Below are positions 55,551 through 64,000 of a stretch of 64,000 bases of DNA, one piece after another (the stretch's first letter is position 1; the number at the start of each line of letters is the position of its first letter). The stretch comes from Rubellimicrobium sp. CFH 75288 (GTDB lineage: Bacteria; Pseudomonadota; Alphaproteobacteria; Rhodobacterales; Rhodobacteraceae), in assembly GCF_009904055.1 (NCBI RefSeq), contig NZ_WYDP01000006.1:1-64000 (forward strand), written 5' to 3'. The position numbers and the translations under genes are program-made. Under the pieces are notes generated by a model. That model was not told the DNA's origin, searched no databases, and saw only the letters and a program-made list of their open reading frames with translations.

Positions 55551-56786
55551 ATGTCCATCCTGGTGATGAAGTTCGGCGGCACGTCCGTCGCCAATCTCGA
55601 CCGCATCGCGCGGGCAGCCAAGCGCGTCGCGCTCGAAGTCGGCCGGGGACATGATGTCATCGTCATCGTCTCGGCCATGGCGGGCGAGACGAACAAGCTC
55701 GTGGGCTGGGTGCAGGAGACGGCCCCTCTCTACGATGCGCGGGAATACGACGCCGTGACCGCCTCGGGCGAGAACGTCACCGCAGGGCTGATGGCGCTGC
55801 GGCTGCAGGAGATGGGCATCCCGGCCCGCTCCTGGCAGGGCTGGCAGGTGCCGGTCCAGACCACATCCGCTCACGGTCACGCGCGGATCGAAGCGATCCC
55901 GACGGACAACATCCGGCGCAAGTTCGCCGAGGGCATGAAGGTGGCCGTCGTCGCCGGCTTCCAGGGCGTCTCGCCCGAAGGGCGCATTACCACCCTGGGC
56001 CGGGGCGGCTCGGACACGACCGCCGTGGCCTTTGCCGCCGCTTTCGGGGCCGTGCGCTGCGACATCTACACCGATGTGGACGGCGTCTATACGGCCGATC
56101 CGCGCATCTGCGAAAAGGCCCGCAAGCTCGATCGCATCGCCTTCGAGGAGATGCTGGAACTCGCCTCGCTCGGGGCGAAGGTGCTCCAGACCCGCTCGGT
56201 CGAGCTGGCCATGCGCTACAATGTCAAGCTGCGCGTTCTCTCCTCGCTCGAGGAACGCGAGCATGCGGGCACGCTCGTCTGCCCGGAGGAGGACATCATG
56301 GAATCGAATGCCGTTGCCGGGATCGCCCATAGCCGCGACGAGGCCAAGATCACCCTGACTGGCGTGGCCGATCGCCCCGGCATCGCGGCCGCCATCTTCG
56401 GCCCCCTGGCCGAGGCGGGGGTCAACGTAGACATGATCGTGCAGAACATCAGCGAGGACGGGCGCACGGACATGACCTTCTCCTGCCCCACCGACCAGGT
56501 TCTGCGCGCCCGCCGCGCCATCGAGGAGGCGCGCGCCCGGGGCGACTATGCCTTCGCCGACCTCGTGGAGGACGGCGGCGTAGCCAAGGTTTCCGTGGTC
56601 GGCATCGGGATGCGGTCCCATGCTGGCGTGGCCGCGCGCATGTTCCGGGCCCTCGCAGCCGAGAACATCAACATCAAGGTCATCACCACCTCCGAGATCA
56701 AGATCTCGGTTCTGATCGACCGCAAGTACATGGAACTCGCCGTTCAGGCGCTCCACGACGCCTTCGATCTCCATCGCGCGAGCTGA
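55551..56786 (+). CDS. lysC: Aspartate kinase
   Basis: Aspartokinase starts the lysine, threonine and methionine pathway by phosphorylating aspartate. The 411 residues hold the kinase domain (SILVMKFGGTSVANLDRIAR, VSAMAGETNKLVGW, GGSDTTAVAFAAAFGAVRCD) and two C-terminal ACT domains (AKITLTGVADRPGIAAAIFG, AKVSVVGIGMRSHAGVAARM), so feedback control by lysine and/or threonine is expected. An internal start for a separate beta subunit is possible but not shown. The ATG at 55551 follows GGAAGGGGG. Confidence 0.96.
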   Translation: MSILVMKFGGTSVANLDRIARAAKRVALEVGRGHDVIVIVSAMAGETNKLVGWVQETAPLYDAREYDAVTASGENVTAGLMALRLQEMGIPARSWQGWQVPVQTTSAHGHARIEAIPTDNIRRKFAEGMKVAVVAGFQGVSPEGRITTLGRGGSDTTAVAFAAAFGAVRCDIYTDVDGVYTADPRICEKARKLDRIAFEEMLELASLGAKVLQTRSVELAMRYNVKLRVLSSLEEREHAGTLVCPEEDIMESNAVAGIAHSRDEAKITLTGVADRPGIAAAIFGPLAEAGVNVDMIVQNISEDGRTDMTFSCPTDQVLRARRAIEEARARGDYAFADLVEDGGVAKVSVVGIGMRSHAGVAARMFRALAAENINIKVITTSEIKISVLIDRKYMELAVQALHDAFDLHRAS

Positions 56787-56853
56787 GCGCTCCCCCAGCG
56801 CGGTTTCCCTTCACCTCCGGTTGTGCTGTAACTCTCCACAAGCTGGGGATCAC

Positions 56854-59109
56854 ATGCCGGAACGCATCGAAAGCGAGAGCCGCAAGCTCCTGGGCCGTCT
56901 GCGCGCGGCCATGGCCGAGGCCTCGGCCGGGCAGGCGCGGCTCGACCGCATCGTGCGGCTGATTGCCGACTCGATGGGGACGGAGGTGTGCTCGATCTAT
57001 CTCTTCCGCGATCCCGACACGCTGGAGCTCTGCGCCACCGAAGGCTTGCGCCCCGAAGCCGTCCACCAGACCCGCCTGCGGCTGGGCGAAGGGCTCGTGG
57101 GCCGCGTCGCGCGCGATCGCATCGTCATCAATACGGCCGACGCTCCCTCCGAGCGGGGCTTCCGCTACATGCCGGAAACCGGCGAGGAGCGCTTCTCCTC
57201 GTTCTGCGGCATCCCCATCCAGCGCCTGGGCGAGGCCTTGGGCGTACTGGTGGTGCAGAGCCGCGCCGCGCGCGTCTTCACGCCCGACGAGGTCTATGCG
57301 CTCGAGATCGTCGCCATGGTCCTCGCCGAGATGACCGAACTTGGCGCCTTTACCGCGGGCGATGGCAACGGCGCGCTGTCGCCCCGTCACCAGCGCCCCG
57401 TGACCTTCCGCGGCCTTCAGGGACAGGAGGGAGCCGCGATGGGGCGCGTCTGGCTGCATGAGCCGCGCGTGGTCGTCACCAATCCCTTCAGCGACGATCC
57501 TGACCGCGAACTCGCCCGCCTCTGTGCGGCCATCGACTCCTTACGCGAACAGGTGGATGCGATGCTGGCCACCTCCGTCAGCGTGGATGCGGAGGAGGTC
57601 GCGGTGCTCGAAGCCTACCGCATGATCGCCAATTCCAAGTCCTGGATCCGGCGCATGCAGGACGACATCCGATCGGGCCTGTCGGCCGAGGCTGCCGTGG
57701 AGAAGGAGCAGTCGCTCGCCCGCACACGGATGGGTCAGGCTGCCGACGCCTATCTGCGGGACCGGCTGCACGATATCGACGACATCTCCAACCGGCTCCT
57801 GCGCATCCTGACCGGGCAGGGCGGCGACACGGGCGCCGCGATGCCGGACGATCCCGTGCTGGTGGCGCGCAACATCGGCCCCGGGGAGCTCCTCGATTAC
57901 GGAAAGGGCACGCTGCGCGGCATCGTGCTTGAGGAAGGATCGGTCGGCAGCCATGCGGCCGTCGTGGCGCGGGCCTGGGCCATTCCCCTGGTGATCCGGG
58001 CGGAAGGGATCACCACGGAAGCCCTGAACGGCGATCCGATCCTCGTGGACGGGGATCAGGGTCTGGCGCATCTGCGCCCCGACGAGACGGTGCGCCGGGC
58101 CTTCGAGGACAAGATCGCGATGCTGGCACGCGCGCAGGAGCGCTATGCCGGCCTGCGACACCTGCCTGCCAAGGCGCTCTGCGGCACGACCATCTCCCTG
58201 CACATGAACGCGGGACTCATGGCCGACCTGCCCTCGCTCGCCTCCTCGGGCGCCGAGGGTGTGGGACTCTTCCGGACGGAACTGCAGTTCCTGGTGCGCA
58301 ACCAGATGCCCAAGCGGGCCGAACTGCAGGCGCTCTATGCCCGCGTGATGGATGCGGCACAAGGCAAGCGCGTCGCCTTCCGCACGCTCGACATCGGCTC
58401 GGACAAGGTGCTGTCCTACATGAAGCCGCAGGACGAGCCCAATCCCGCCATGGGGTGGCGCGCCATCCGCCTCGGGCTCGACAAGCCCGGCGTGCTGCGC
58501 ATGCAGCTTCAGGCGCTGGTGCGCGCCGCTGCCGGTCGCCCCCTGACCGTCATGTTCCCCTTTGTCGCCACGCCCGAGGAGTTCCGCGCTGCCCGCGCCG
58601 AGTTCGACAAGGCGCTCGCGCGCGAGCGCATTCTCGGCCATCCGCTGCCCTCGCAGGCCGAGGTGGGCGCCATGGTCGAGACGCCGTCCCTCGCCTTCGC
58701 GCCCGACGAGTTCCTGCGCGAGGTGGATTTCCTGTCTGTCGGGGGCAACGATCTCAAGCAGTTCTTCTTTGCCGCCGACCGAGAGAACGAGCGTGTGCGC
58801 CGCCGCTACGATCCTCTCTCGACCAGCTTCCTGCGGTTCCTGCGGGACTTCGTGCGTCGCTGCGAGGCGACGGGCACCCCCTTGGGCTTCTGCGGCGAGG
58901 ATGCCGGCCGCCCGGTCGAAGCGGTCGCTCTGGCGGCCTTGGGCTTCCGGACGCTGTCGATGCGCCCCGCTTCGATCGGTCCGGTCAAGTCGCTCATCAG
59001 ACGCATCAGGCTCGACGAGGCGACCCGGCTGATCGAGGACGCCATTGCCGCAGGCCACGACAGTGCGCGACCCGCCCTGGATGCATGGCTTGCGCGGCAG
59101 CCCGTCTGA
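56854..59109 (+). CDS. ptsP: PtsP, nitrogen PTS enzyme I (EI-Ntr)
   Basis: PtsP transfers phosphate from phosphoenolpyruvate to NPr (PtsO) in the regulatory nitrogen PTS. The 751 residues have an N-terminal GAF domain (GTEVCSIYLFRDPDTLELCA to about residue 165), the PEP-utilising N-terminal helical domain, the phosphohistidine domain with H367 in GSVGSHAAVVARAW, and the PEP-binding barrel with VGLFRTELQFLV, AFRTLDIGSDK and LGFCGEDAGR. All key residues are present. It starts 67 bases after lysC; the usual Rhodobacteraceae order is lysC-ptsP. Confidence 0.95.
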   Translation: MPERIESESRKLLGRLRAAMAEASAGQARLDRIVRLIADSMGTEVCSIYLFRDPDTLELCATEGLRPEAVHQTRLRLGEGLVGRVARDRIVINTADAPSERGFRYMPETGEERFSSFCGIPIQRLGEALGVLVVQSRAARVFTPDEVYALEIVAMVLAEMTELGAFTAGDGNGALSPRHQRPVTFRGLQGQEGAAMGRVWLHEPRVVVTNPFSDDPDRELARLCAAIDSLREQVDAMLATSVSVDAEEVAVLEAYRMIANSKSWIRRMQDDIRSGLSAEAAVEKEQSLARTRMGQAADAYLRDRLHDIDDISNRLLRILTGQGGDTGAAMPDDPVLVARNIGPGELLDYGKGTLRGIVLEEGSVGSHAAVVARAWAIPLVIRAEGITTEALNGDPILVDGDQGLAHLRPDETVRRAFEDKIAMLARAQERYAGLRHLPAKALCGTTISLHMNAGLMADLPSLASSGAEGVGLFRTELQFLVRNQMPKRAELQALYARVMDAAQGKRVAFRTLDIGSDKVLSYMKPQDEPNPAMGWRAIRLGLDKPGVLRMQLQALVRAAAGRPLTVMFPFVATPEEFRAARAEFDKALARERILGHPLPSQAEVGAMVETPSLAFAPDEFLREVDFLSVGGNDLKQFFFAADRENERVRRRYDPLSTSFLRFLRDFVRRCEATGTPLGFCGEDAGRPVEAVALAALGFRTLSMRPASIGPVKSLIRRIRLDEATRLIEDAIAAGHDSARPALDAWLARQPV

Positions 59110-59124
59110 CGGTTCAGGGCCCGG

Positions 59125-59955
59125 TCAGGCGCGCTGGACGGGTGGCTCCGGCGGACGAAGGACAGCGAGAACCCGGTGGAACTCGTCGTACACGACCTCG
59201 CCATGGACGCGCGCCAGCCGGCGGAGTCCGAAATGGACGTGCGCCACCTCCACATAGTAGTCCGTGAAGGCCCAGTTCGTGCCGGCTCCCGCAGCCGCGC
59301 CCACGAGCGGCACTGCCTGACCGGCAAGCTTCTGACCGAACACCGCACCGAACCGGGGCGCCACCACCGCAACCAGACGCTGCACCGTCCCGCCGGTCAG
59401 CGACAGCCGTGCCCCCAGAAAGGCTGTGTTCACGCCTTCATCCGCCGTATCGGGCCCGCCCGAGCCGAACACGCGCAGGCACTCCATCCGTGTCTCCTCT
59501 GCGGCGGGGTCCTCGCCATTGGCCTCGGCCACGGCCTGGACGGCCCGGAAGATCAGGGCCGTGGTCAGCGGCAGTTCCATCAGCGCGGTGGGCAGACCGC
59601 CTGCGCCGCCTACCGCGCCGGCAACGGCCGCCAGCGCCTTGTGCGCCCCGTCCCCGCGCAGACGCGCCAGCCGGCCGGCCCAACCCTCTCCCTCCTCGCG
59701 CGACCGTGCCGCCAGAGCATAGGCGCGCAGCAGCGCGGCCATCGCCGCGCGATCGATCCGGGCGCGCAAGGGCTTGGGCAGGCGGCGCAGCGCATCCTCG
59801 ACCCCGTTGCCCACCATGTTGACTGCGCGCATCAGCAGGCCACCGGCCCCGGCCTGCCTCGCGGCCAAGGCGGCGATCTCTGCCCGAGCCGCGTCATCGA
59901 GCGGCAAAGGCGGGTTATCGGGATTGACTTCCTTGAGGCGGGCCCGAGTGGTCAT
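59125..59955 (-). CDS. EcsC-family protein, 276 aa
   Basis: EcsC is a family of unknown function. The protein contains the conserved patches MRAVNMVGNGVEDALRRLPK, GLPTALMELPLTTALIFRAV, ECLRVFGSGGPDTADEGVN and GAAAGAGTNWAFTDYYVEVA. It is helical with weakly hydrophobic glycine/alanine-rich segments. Its ATG overlaps the stop of the antiporter gene upstream (ATGA at 59952-59955), so it is translationally coupled to that operon. It converges with ptsP, with 15 bases between the stops. Confidence 0.85.
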   Translation of the reverse strand: MTTRARLKEVNPDNPPLPLDDAARAEIAALAARQAGAGGLLMRAVNMVGNGVEDALRRLPKPLRARIDRAAMAALLRAYALAARSREEGEGWAGRLARLRGDGAHKALAAVAGAVGGAGGLPTALMELPLTTALIFRAVQAVAEANGEDPAAEETRMECLRVFGSGGPDTADEGVNTAFLGARLSLTGGTVQRLVAVVAPRFGAVFGQKLAGQAVPLVGAAAGAGTNWAFTDYYVEVAHVHFGLRRLARVHGEVVYDEFHRVLAVLRPPEPPVQRA

Positions 59956-61682
59956 GGCAAGGAGATTGGCGCGCCCGCAGGCGCGATCAAGACAGCCACC
60001 CCGGGTTCCGAAGCCGACAGCAGCGCAAGCCCGCCGATCGTCAGCGCCATGGCCACCCCCGACCAGCGCCATCGCACCAGCCGCGCCTCCGCCCGCCCCG
60101 CGGCCGATTCCAGCGTGCGGCGCAGGGGGCCTAGGCCGCGCCCGGCGGCCCGTGCCTGCCGCACCGGCGCCGCGCCCCGCCGCCAATGCGGCAGCAGCGT
60201 CAGGAGGTCGCCCGGCGGCAGCGGCGCCCGCCGCGCCCCCTCGCCCCCCCGCGGCGCCAGAAGCACCAGAAGCCCGATCCCCGCCAGCACGGGCCAGATC
60301 GCTTCGACCAGGTTCGTCCCCTGCCACAGATAAGCGGGGTCCGGTCCACCCAGCGCCGGCATCAGCAGCACCGGCGCCACAAGCGCCGCCCCGGTCAGGA
60401 CGACAGGCGGCCCCCACAGCAGCAGCCTTGGCCGCCCCCCACCCTTGGGCACGCCCTTGGCTGCGGCCGTCGCCCGCAGCCGCACCAGGAACCATACCAG
60501 CAGGATCGTCGTCGTGATGCCGGTCGCCGTCACCGCCCCCGACAGCCAGTCGGGCAGCCCCGCCTTGCCGATCGCCTTGGCCGCCGCCCCCCCCGTTGCC
60601 GGCGCCCCCGCGACCGAGGCCGCCGCCAAGGCTGCCAGCGCCAGCGCCCCCGCCCGCCACCGCCCCCCCGCGGCCAGCACCAGCCCCACCGACAGGAACA
60701 GCGCCGCCTTGGCCAGGCCGTGATGAGCGGCATAGGCCGCCGCCGGCAGCCGCGTCTCGGCAAAGACCAGCGACACGCCCGCCAGCACCAGCACGATGCC
60801 GATCTGGCTCACGGTGGAATAGGCCAGGATCGCCTTGGGGTTCTCCTGCGTCAGCCCCCACAGCGCCGCCCCGAACGCCCCCACCAGTCCCAGCGCGATC
60901 AGCGCGATCCCCAGATCCCCGTCGGGCAGCAGGATCAGCATCCCGATCACGCCCGCCTTGACGATCGCTCCCGACAGCACCGCCGAGCCTGGCACCGGCG
61001 CCGCCGGATGCGCGAGCGGCAGCCACACGTGCAGCGGCACCATCCCCGCCTTGATGCCCAGGCCCGCCACCAGCAGCCCCGCCGCGAGCGCCCCGTGGGG
61101 CCCCTCGGCCAGGGCTGCGCGCACCGCGCCGATCGCGAACCCGTCGGCGGCCGTCGCCGCGATCAGCAGCCCCATCAGCAGGCACACCTCGCCCACCAGC
61201 GCCAGGACCAAGTACACCCGCCCCGCCGTCAGCGCCGCCGCCGTGCGGTCGTGGATCACCAGCCCCCATGCCGCGAGCGAGACGGCCGTGAAGCTCGCAT
61301 AGAAGGTGATCGCGTCCCCCGCCAGCATCACGCCCGCATTGCCGGCAAAGGTCAGGCACCAGAAGCCCGAAAAGGCCGCGATCCGCCCCCCCTCCCCTCT
61401 CGCCATGGCTCCGCGCGCGAACAGCCCGCCGGCCAGCCACACCACCGCCACCATGCCCAAGAGCAGCCGCCCCTCCGGCCCCGGCGCCAGCACCAGGCCC
61501 AGCAGCACGTCCGGCGCCCCGCCGCTCCCCCCCGTCACCGCCAGCGCCAGCGCCGGCAGAGAAGCGAGCGGCAGCAGATCGAGCGCACGCCACCCGAGCC
61601 GCGGCCAGCACGCGACCAGCGCCAGAGCCAGTGGCCAGACCAGCGCCAGGAGCGCGAGCGGATCGCCCGTGAACACTGTCAT
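59952..61682 (-). CDS. Proton-translocating antiporter-type subunit (MrpD/NuoN/HyfB-like), 576 aa
   Basis: This is a large membrane protein with about fourteen helices. It carries the proton-channel signature: a lysine/histidine helix (LGIKAGMVPLHVWLPLAHPA) followed by SAVLSGAIVKAGVIGM, and later AILAYSTVSQIGIVLVLAGV. Compared with MrpD it has a long C-terminal, arginine-rich stretch (about 500-550: GARRAPLPPGDLLTLLPHWR) before a final helix. The start overlaps the stop of the next gene upstream. It probably forms part of a multi-subunit cation/proton antiporter or a complex-I-like assembly. Confidence 0.87.
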   Translation of the reverse strand: MTVFTGDPLALLALVWPLALALVACWPRLGWRALDLLPLASLPALALAVTGGSGGAPDVLLGLVLAPGPEGRLLLGMVAVVWLAGGLFARGAMARGEGGRIAAFSGFWCLTFAGNAGVMLAGDAITFYASFTAVSLAAWGLVIHDRTAAALTAGRVYLVLALVGEVCLLMGLLIAATAADGFAIGAVRAALAEGPHGALAAGLLVAGLGIKAGMVPLHVWLPLAHPAAPVPGSAVLSGAIVKAGVIGMLILLPDGDLGIALIALGLVGAFGAALWGLTQENPKAILAYSTVSQIGIVLVLAGVSLVFAETRLPAAAYAAHHGLAKAALFLSVGLVLAAGGRWRAGALALAALAAASVAGAPATGGAAAKAIGKAGLPDWLSGAVTATGITTTILLVWFLVRLRATAAAKGVPKGGGRPRLLLWGPPVVLTGAALVAPVLLMPALGGPDPAYLWQGTNLVEAIWPVLAGIGLLVLLAPRGGEGARRAPLPPGDLLTLLPHWRRGAAPVRQARAAGRGLGPLRRTLESAAGRAEARLVRWRWSGVAMALTIGGLALLSASEPGVAVLIAPAGAPISLP

Positions 61683-63166
61683 GGGGAATAGGCTCCGCCT
61701 GCGATCAGCGTGGCCCAGCCGAGCGGACTGAACGCCGAGGCGGCAAAGAGCCCTGCCGCAACGCTCGTCAGCGCGGTCAGCATCGCGGGCACCACCAGGC
61801 CCGGCACCCGCTCGTCCACCGCGGCGAAGGGGATGGGCGTCGCCCCGATCCCCTCCGTCTGCGGCGGCAGGAACCAGATCCGCCACAGGAGCGGCAGGAA
61901 ATAGGCCGCGTTGAGCAGGGTTGAGGCGCCCAGCACGGCGAGCACCCACAGCTCGCCCGACTGCACCGCCCCCACGCCCAGATAGACCTTGCTCACGAAG
62001 CCGGCGATCGGCGGCAGGCCGATCATTCCCATAGCACCCACGGAGAAGGCGGCCGAGGTCCAGGGCATCCGCTGCCCCAGGCCGTCGAGCTGCTCGATCC
62101 GCCGCGCCCCCGCGCGCTCGTCGTAAAGGCCCGCGCAGAAGAACAGGGTGATCTTCATGATCCCCTGATGGACCAGGTGGACCAGGCCCCCGATGGTCCC
62201 GAACGGCCCCGCCAGCGCCGTGCCCAGCACGATATAGGACACCTGGCTCACCGTCGAATAGGCCAGCCGCTTCTTCAGCTCCATCTGCTGCAGCGCCCGG
62301 ACCGAGCCCCACAGGATCGTGACCGAGGCCACGACCGCCAGCGGCGTGCCCAGGCCCAGCTCCTGCACCCGCGCCACCCCGAAGATGTCATAGACCACCC
62401 GTACGATCCCGAACGCGCCCGCCTTGACCACCGCCACCGCGTGCAAGAGCGACGAGACAGGCGCCGGCGCGGCCATGGCGCCGGGCAGCCAGCCGTGCAG
62501 CGGCACGATCGCCGCCTTGACGCCCAGCCCCCCCACGAACAGCACGAAGATCAGCGTGAGCGACCAGCGGTCCACCCCCGACAGGTCCGGCGGCGCCGCA
62601 AAGGCGACGGTGCCCACCAGCCCCTCCAGCCAGATGATCGCCACCAGCACCGCCACGCTGCCCGGCAGGGCATAAAGGACATAGCTGCGTGCCGCGGCCA
62701 GCGACTGGTCGTCCTGCTTGTGCGCCACCAAGGGCCAGGTCGACAGCGTCAGCAGTTCGAAGAACACGAAGAACGTTATCAGCGTCCCCGACAGCGCCAG
62801 CCCCGTCGTGGCCGCCACGCACAGGCTGAAGAAGCCGAAGAAGCGCGACAGCTCCGGCTTCTCGCCGAAATAGCTGATCGCGTACACGGTAGTCAGCAGC
62901 CACAGGAACGCCGACAGCGAGACGAAGAGCAAGGACAGGTCGTCTGCGCGCAGCACGAGGTCCAGACCCGGAGCGAGGGGCAGACGTGCCTCCGGCTCGA
63001 TGCCTTCGGCCACCGCACCCATCAGCACGACCACCAGCCCGAGCTTGATGACCGCGCCCCCGAGGTTGAGGCCGTTGCGCCAGGCATGCTGCTCCTGCGG
63101 CAGAAAGAACGTGACGGCTGCCGGCAGCAGGGATGTCAGAAGGATCACGACCGGCAGCGCGTTCAC
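61679..63166 (-). CDS. Proton-translocating antiporter-type subunit (MrpA/D/NuoM-like), 495 aa
   Basis: The protein has about fourteen helices with the conserved channel residues: a glutamate in FFVFFELLTLSTWPLV, lysine in VGGLGVKAAIVPLHGWLPGA, and MAAPAPVSSLLHAVAVVKAG, then KRLAYSTVSQVSYIVLG. It is closest to the NuoM/MrpD type. Both ends overlap the neighbours by ATGA, which shows a tightly coupled operon. A Na+ or H+ antiport role, or a link to a membrane-bound oxidoreductase, is an inference. Confidence 0.9.
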   Translation of the reverse strand: MNALPVVILLTSLLPAAVTFFLPQEQHAWRNGLNLGGAVIKLGLVVVLMGAVAEGIEPEARLPLAPGLDLVLRADDLSLLFVSLSAFLWLLTTVYAISYFGEKPELSRFFGFFSLCVAATTGLALSGTLITFFVFFELLTLSTWPLVAHKQDDQSLAAARSYVLYALPGSVAVLVAIIWLEGLVGTVAFAAPPDLSGVDRWSLTLIFVLFVGGLGVKAAIVPLHGWLPGAMAAPAPVSSLLHAVAVVKAGAFGIVRVVYDIFGVARVQELGLGTPLAVVASVTILWGSVRALQQMELKKRLAYSTVSQVSYIVLGTALAGPFGTIGGLVHLVHQGIMKITLFFCAGLYDERAGARRIEQLDGLGQRMPWTSAAFSVGAMGMIGLPPIAGFVSKVYLGVGAVQSGELWVLAVLGASTLLNAAYFLPLLWRIWFLPPQTEGIGATPIPFAAVDERVPGLVVPAMLTALTSVAAGLFAASAFSPLGWATLIAGGAYSP

Positions 63167-64000
63167 GGCCCGATCCCCCGTGCATAGGCTGGCGCGCCGG
63201 CCTGAAGCAGATCATAGGCCGGCTGCGACAGGACTCCGAGCGCCGCTGCCGCCAGCGCCAGCGCGAGCGGCACCGCCTCCAGCAGGCGCGGGGTCCGCTG
63301 CACCCGCGGCGGCTCGCGCGCGAACAGCGCGGCGAGCGGGCGGTAGAAATAGGCCGCCGCGAGCAGCCCGCCTGCGGCGAGGACCAGTCCCCAGCCCGGC
63401 AGCCCCAGCTCGAACGAGGCGCGCATGACCAGGTACTTGGCGATGAACCCGCCCGAGGGCGGCAATCCCATCAGCGACACCGCCGCCATGCCGAAGGCGA
63501 AGCACGACAGCGGCATGGCGCGTGCGAGACCGGCGAGATCCGCGAGCCGGTCGCTCCCGATCGCGCGGATCCAGAGCGCGGCGCACAGGAACACCGCCGC
63601 CTTGGCCAGAGCGTGCGAGAAGGCCCCGATCTGCGTGCCCGCCCAGGCCTCTGCCGCGCCGGCCGTGCCCGCCCCGGCTCCGCCCACCAGCGGGAACATG
63701 ACAAACAGATAGCCCAGCTGCGCCACCGTCGAATAGGCCAGGATCTGCTTGAGCCGCTCCTGACGTAGCGCCATCAGCCCCCCGTGCAGGATCGCCCCCG
63801 CGCCCAAGGCAGCCATCACGGCCAGGGCCGCGGGGGGGGTCGCGTCCGGCATGGCTTCGAACCACAGCCGCACCAGCATCACGAACCCCGCCTTGGGCAC
63901 CAGCGCCGACAGCAGGGCCGAGGCGGGCGAGGGCGCCCCCGCATGCGCCGGCGGCAGCCAGGCATGGAACGGAAACAGGGCCGTCTTGATGGCCAGCCCC
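63163..64000 (-). CDS. Proton-translocating antiporter-type subunit (MrpD/NuoN-like), N-terminus beyond the window (partial)
   Basis: The visible 278 residues are the C-terminal part of a third paralogue. They begin at the window edge in GLAIKTALFPFHAWLPPAHA (the channel lysine and histidines) and continue with SPASALLSALVPKAGFVML and QILAYSTVAQLGYLFVMFPL. The ORF is open to the edge; an internal GTG is not its start. It overlaps the next gene by ATGA. Further subunits of the complex are probably encoded beyond 64000. Confidence 0.9.
   Translation of the reverse strand, partial: GLAIKTALFPFHAWLPPAHAGAPSPASALLSALVPKAGFVMLVRLWFEAMPDATPPAALAVMAALGAGAILHGGLMALRQERLKQILAYSTVAQLGYLFVMFPLVGGAGAGTAGAAEAWAGTQIGAFSHALAKAAVFLCAALWIRAIGSDRLADLAGLARAMPLSCFAFGMAAVSLMGLPPSGGFIAKYLVMRASFELGLPGWGLVLAAGGLLAAAYFYRPLAALFAREPPRVQRTPRLLEAVPLALALAAAALGVLSQPAYDLLQAGAPAYARGIGP

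Overview
The window is very GC-rich, tightly packed bacterial DNA. The gene neighbourhoods point to an alphaproteobacterium of the Rhodobacteraceae. The evidence is hemN and fnrL next to ccoNOQP and ccoGHIS (also called rdxBHIS), DUF484 next to xerC, the order leuB-(two unknown genes)-leuD-leuC, and a DUF1127 protein. No phage, insertion sequence, CRISPR array or defence island is visible. The genus cannot be named from the sequence alone.

Layout. Positions 1-1601 hold the start of a large secreted or surface protein (minus strand, cut by the window edge) built from nine ELWxxDGT repeats followed by RTX calcium-binding repeats. From 1735 to 14392 comes a microaerobic respiration block: an MFS permease, hemN (anaerobic haem synthesis), the oxygen regulator fnrL, a universal stress protein, ccoNOQP (cbb3 oxidase) and ccoGHIS (its assembly and copper supply). 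Three FNR-type boxes lie in front of usp, ccoN and ccoG, so regulator and targets are together. A tRNA-Pro(CGG) and a DMT permease separate this block from the leucine genes leuB, leuD and leuC (15649-21090).

From 21468 to 35517 lie housekeeping genes: rsfS (which appears to start at CTG), rlmH, ruvC-ruvA-ruvB, prmA, msrA, priA, DUF484, xerC, a HIG1-type membrane protein, a PduO-type cobalamin adenosyltransferase, an NAD-dependent epimerase, an MFS permease and recO. From 35847 come a DUF21/CBS membrane protein and a second DMT permease. A MoxR-DUF58-BatA/DUF4159 cluster (38880-45751), whose first three genes overlap by four bases each, probably encodes an envelope or stress-related chaperone complex of unknown exact task.

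From 45757 to 59109 are a DUF599 protein, glcDEF (glycolate oxidase), a trypsin-like lipoprotein peptidase, an hsp20 gene preceded by a ROSE-like RNA-thermometer hairpin, polA, a 530-base scar containing two gene remnants, lysC and ptsP. The right end (59125-64000, minus strand) is a translationally coupled row of three proton-pumping/antiporter-type subunits related to MrpA/D and NuoL/M/N, ending in an EcsC-family gene; the first of these genes is cut by the window edge.

Most systems here belong to known families. The parts most worth a second look are the ROSE-like thermometer, the CTG start of rsfS, the ELW-RTX protein, the decayed segment between polA and lysC, and the coupling of EcsC to the antiporter genes.
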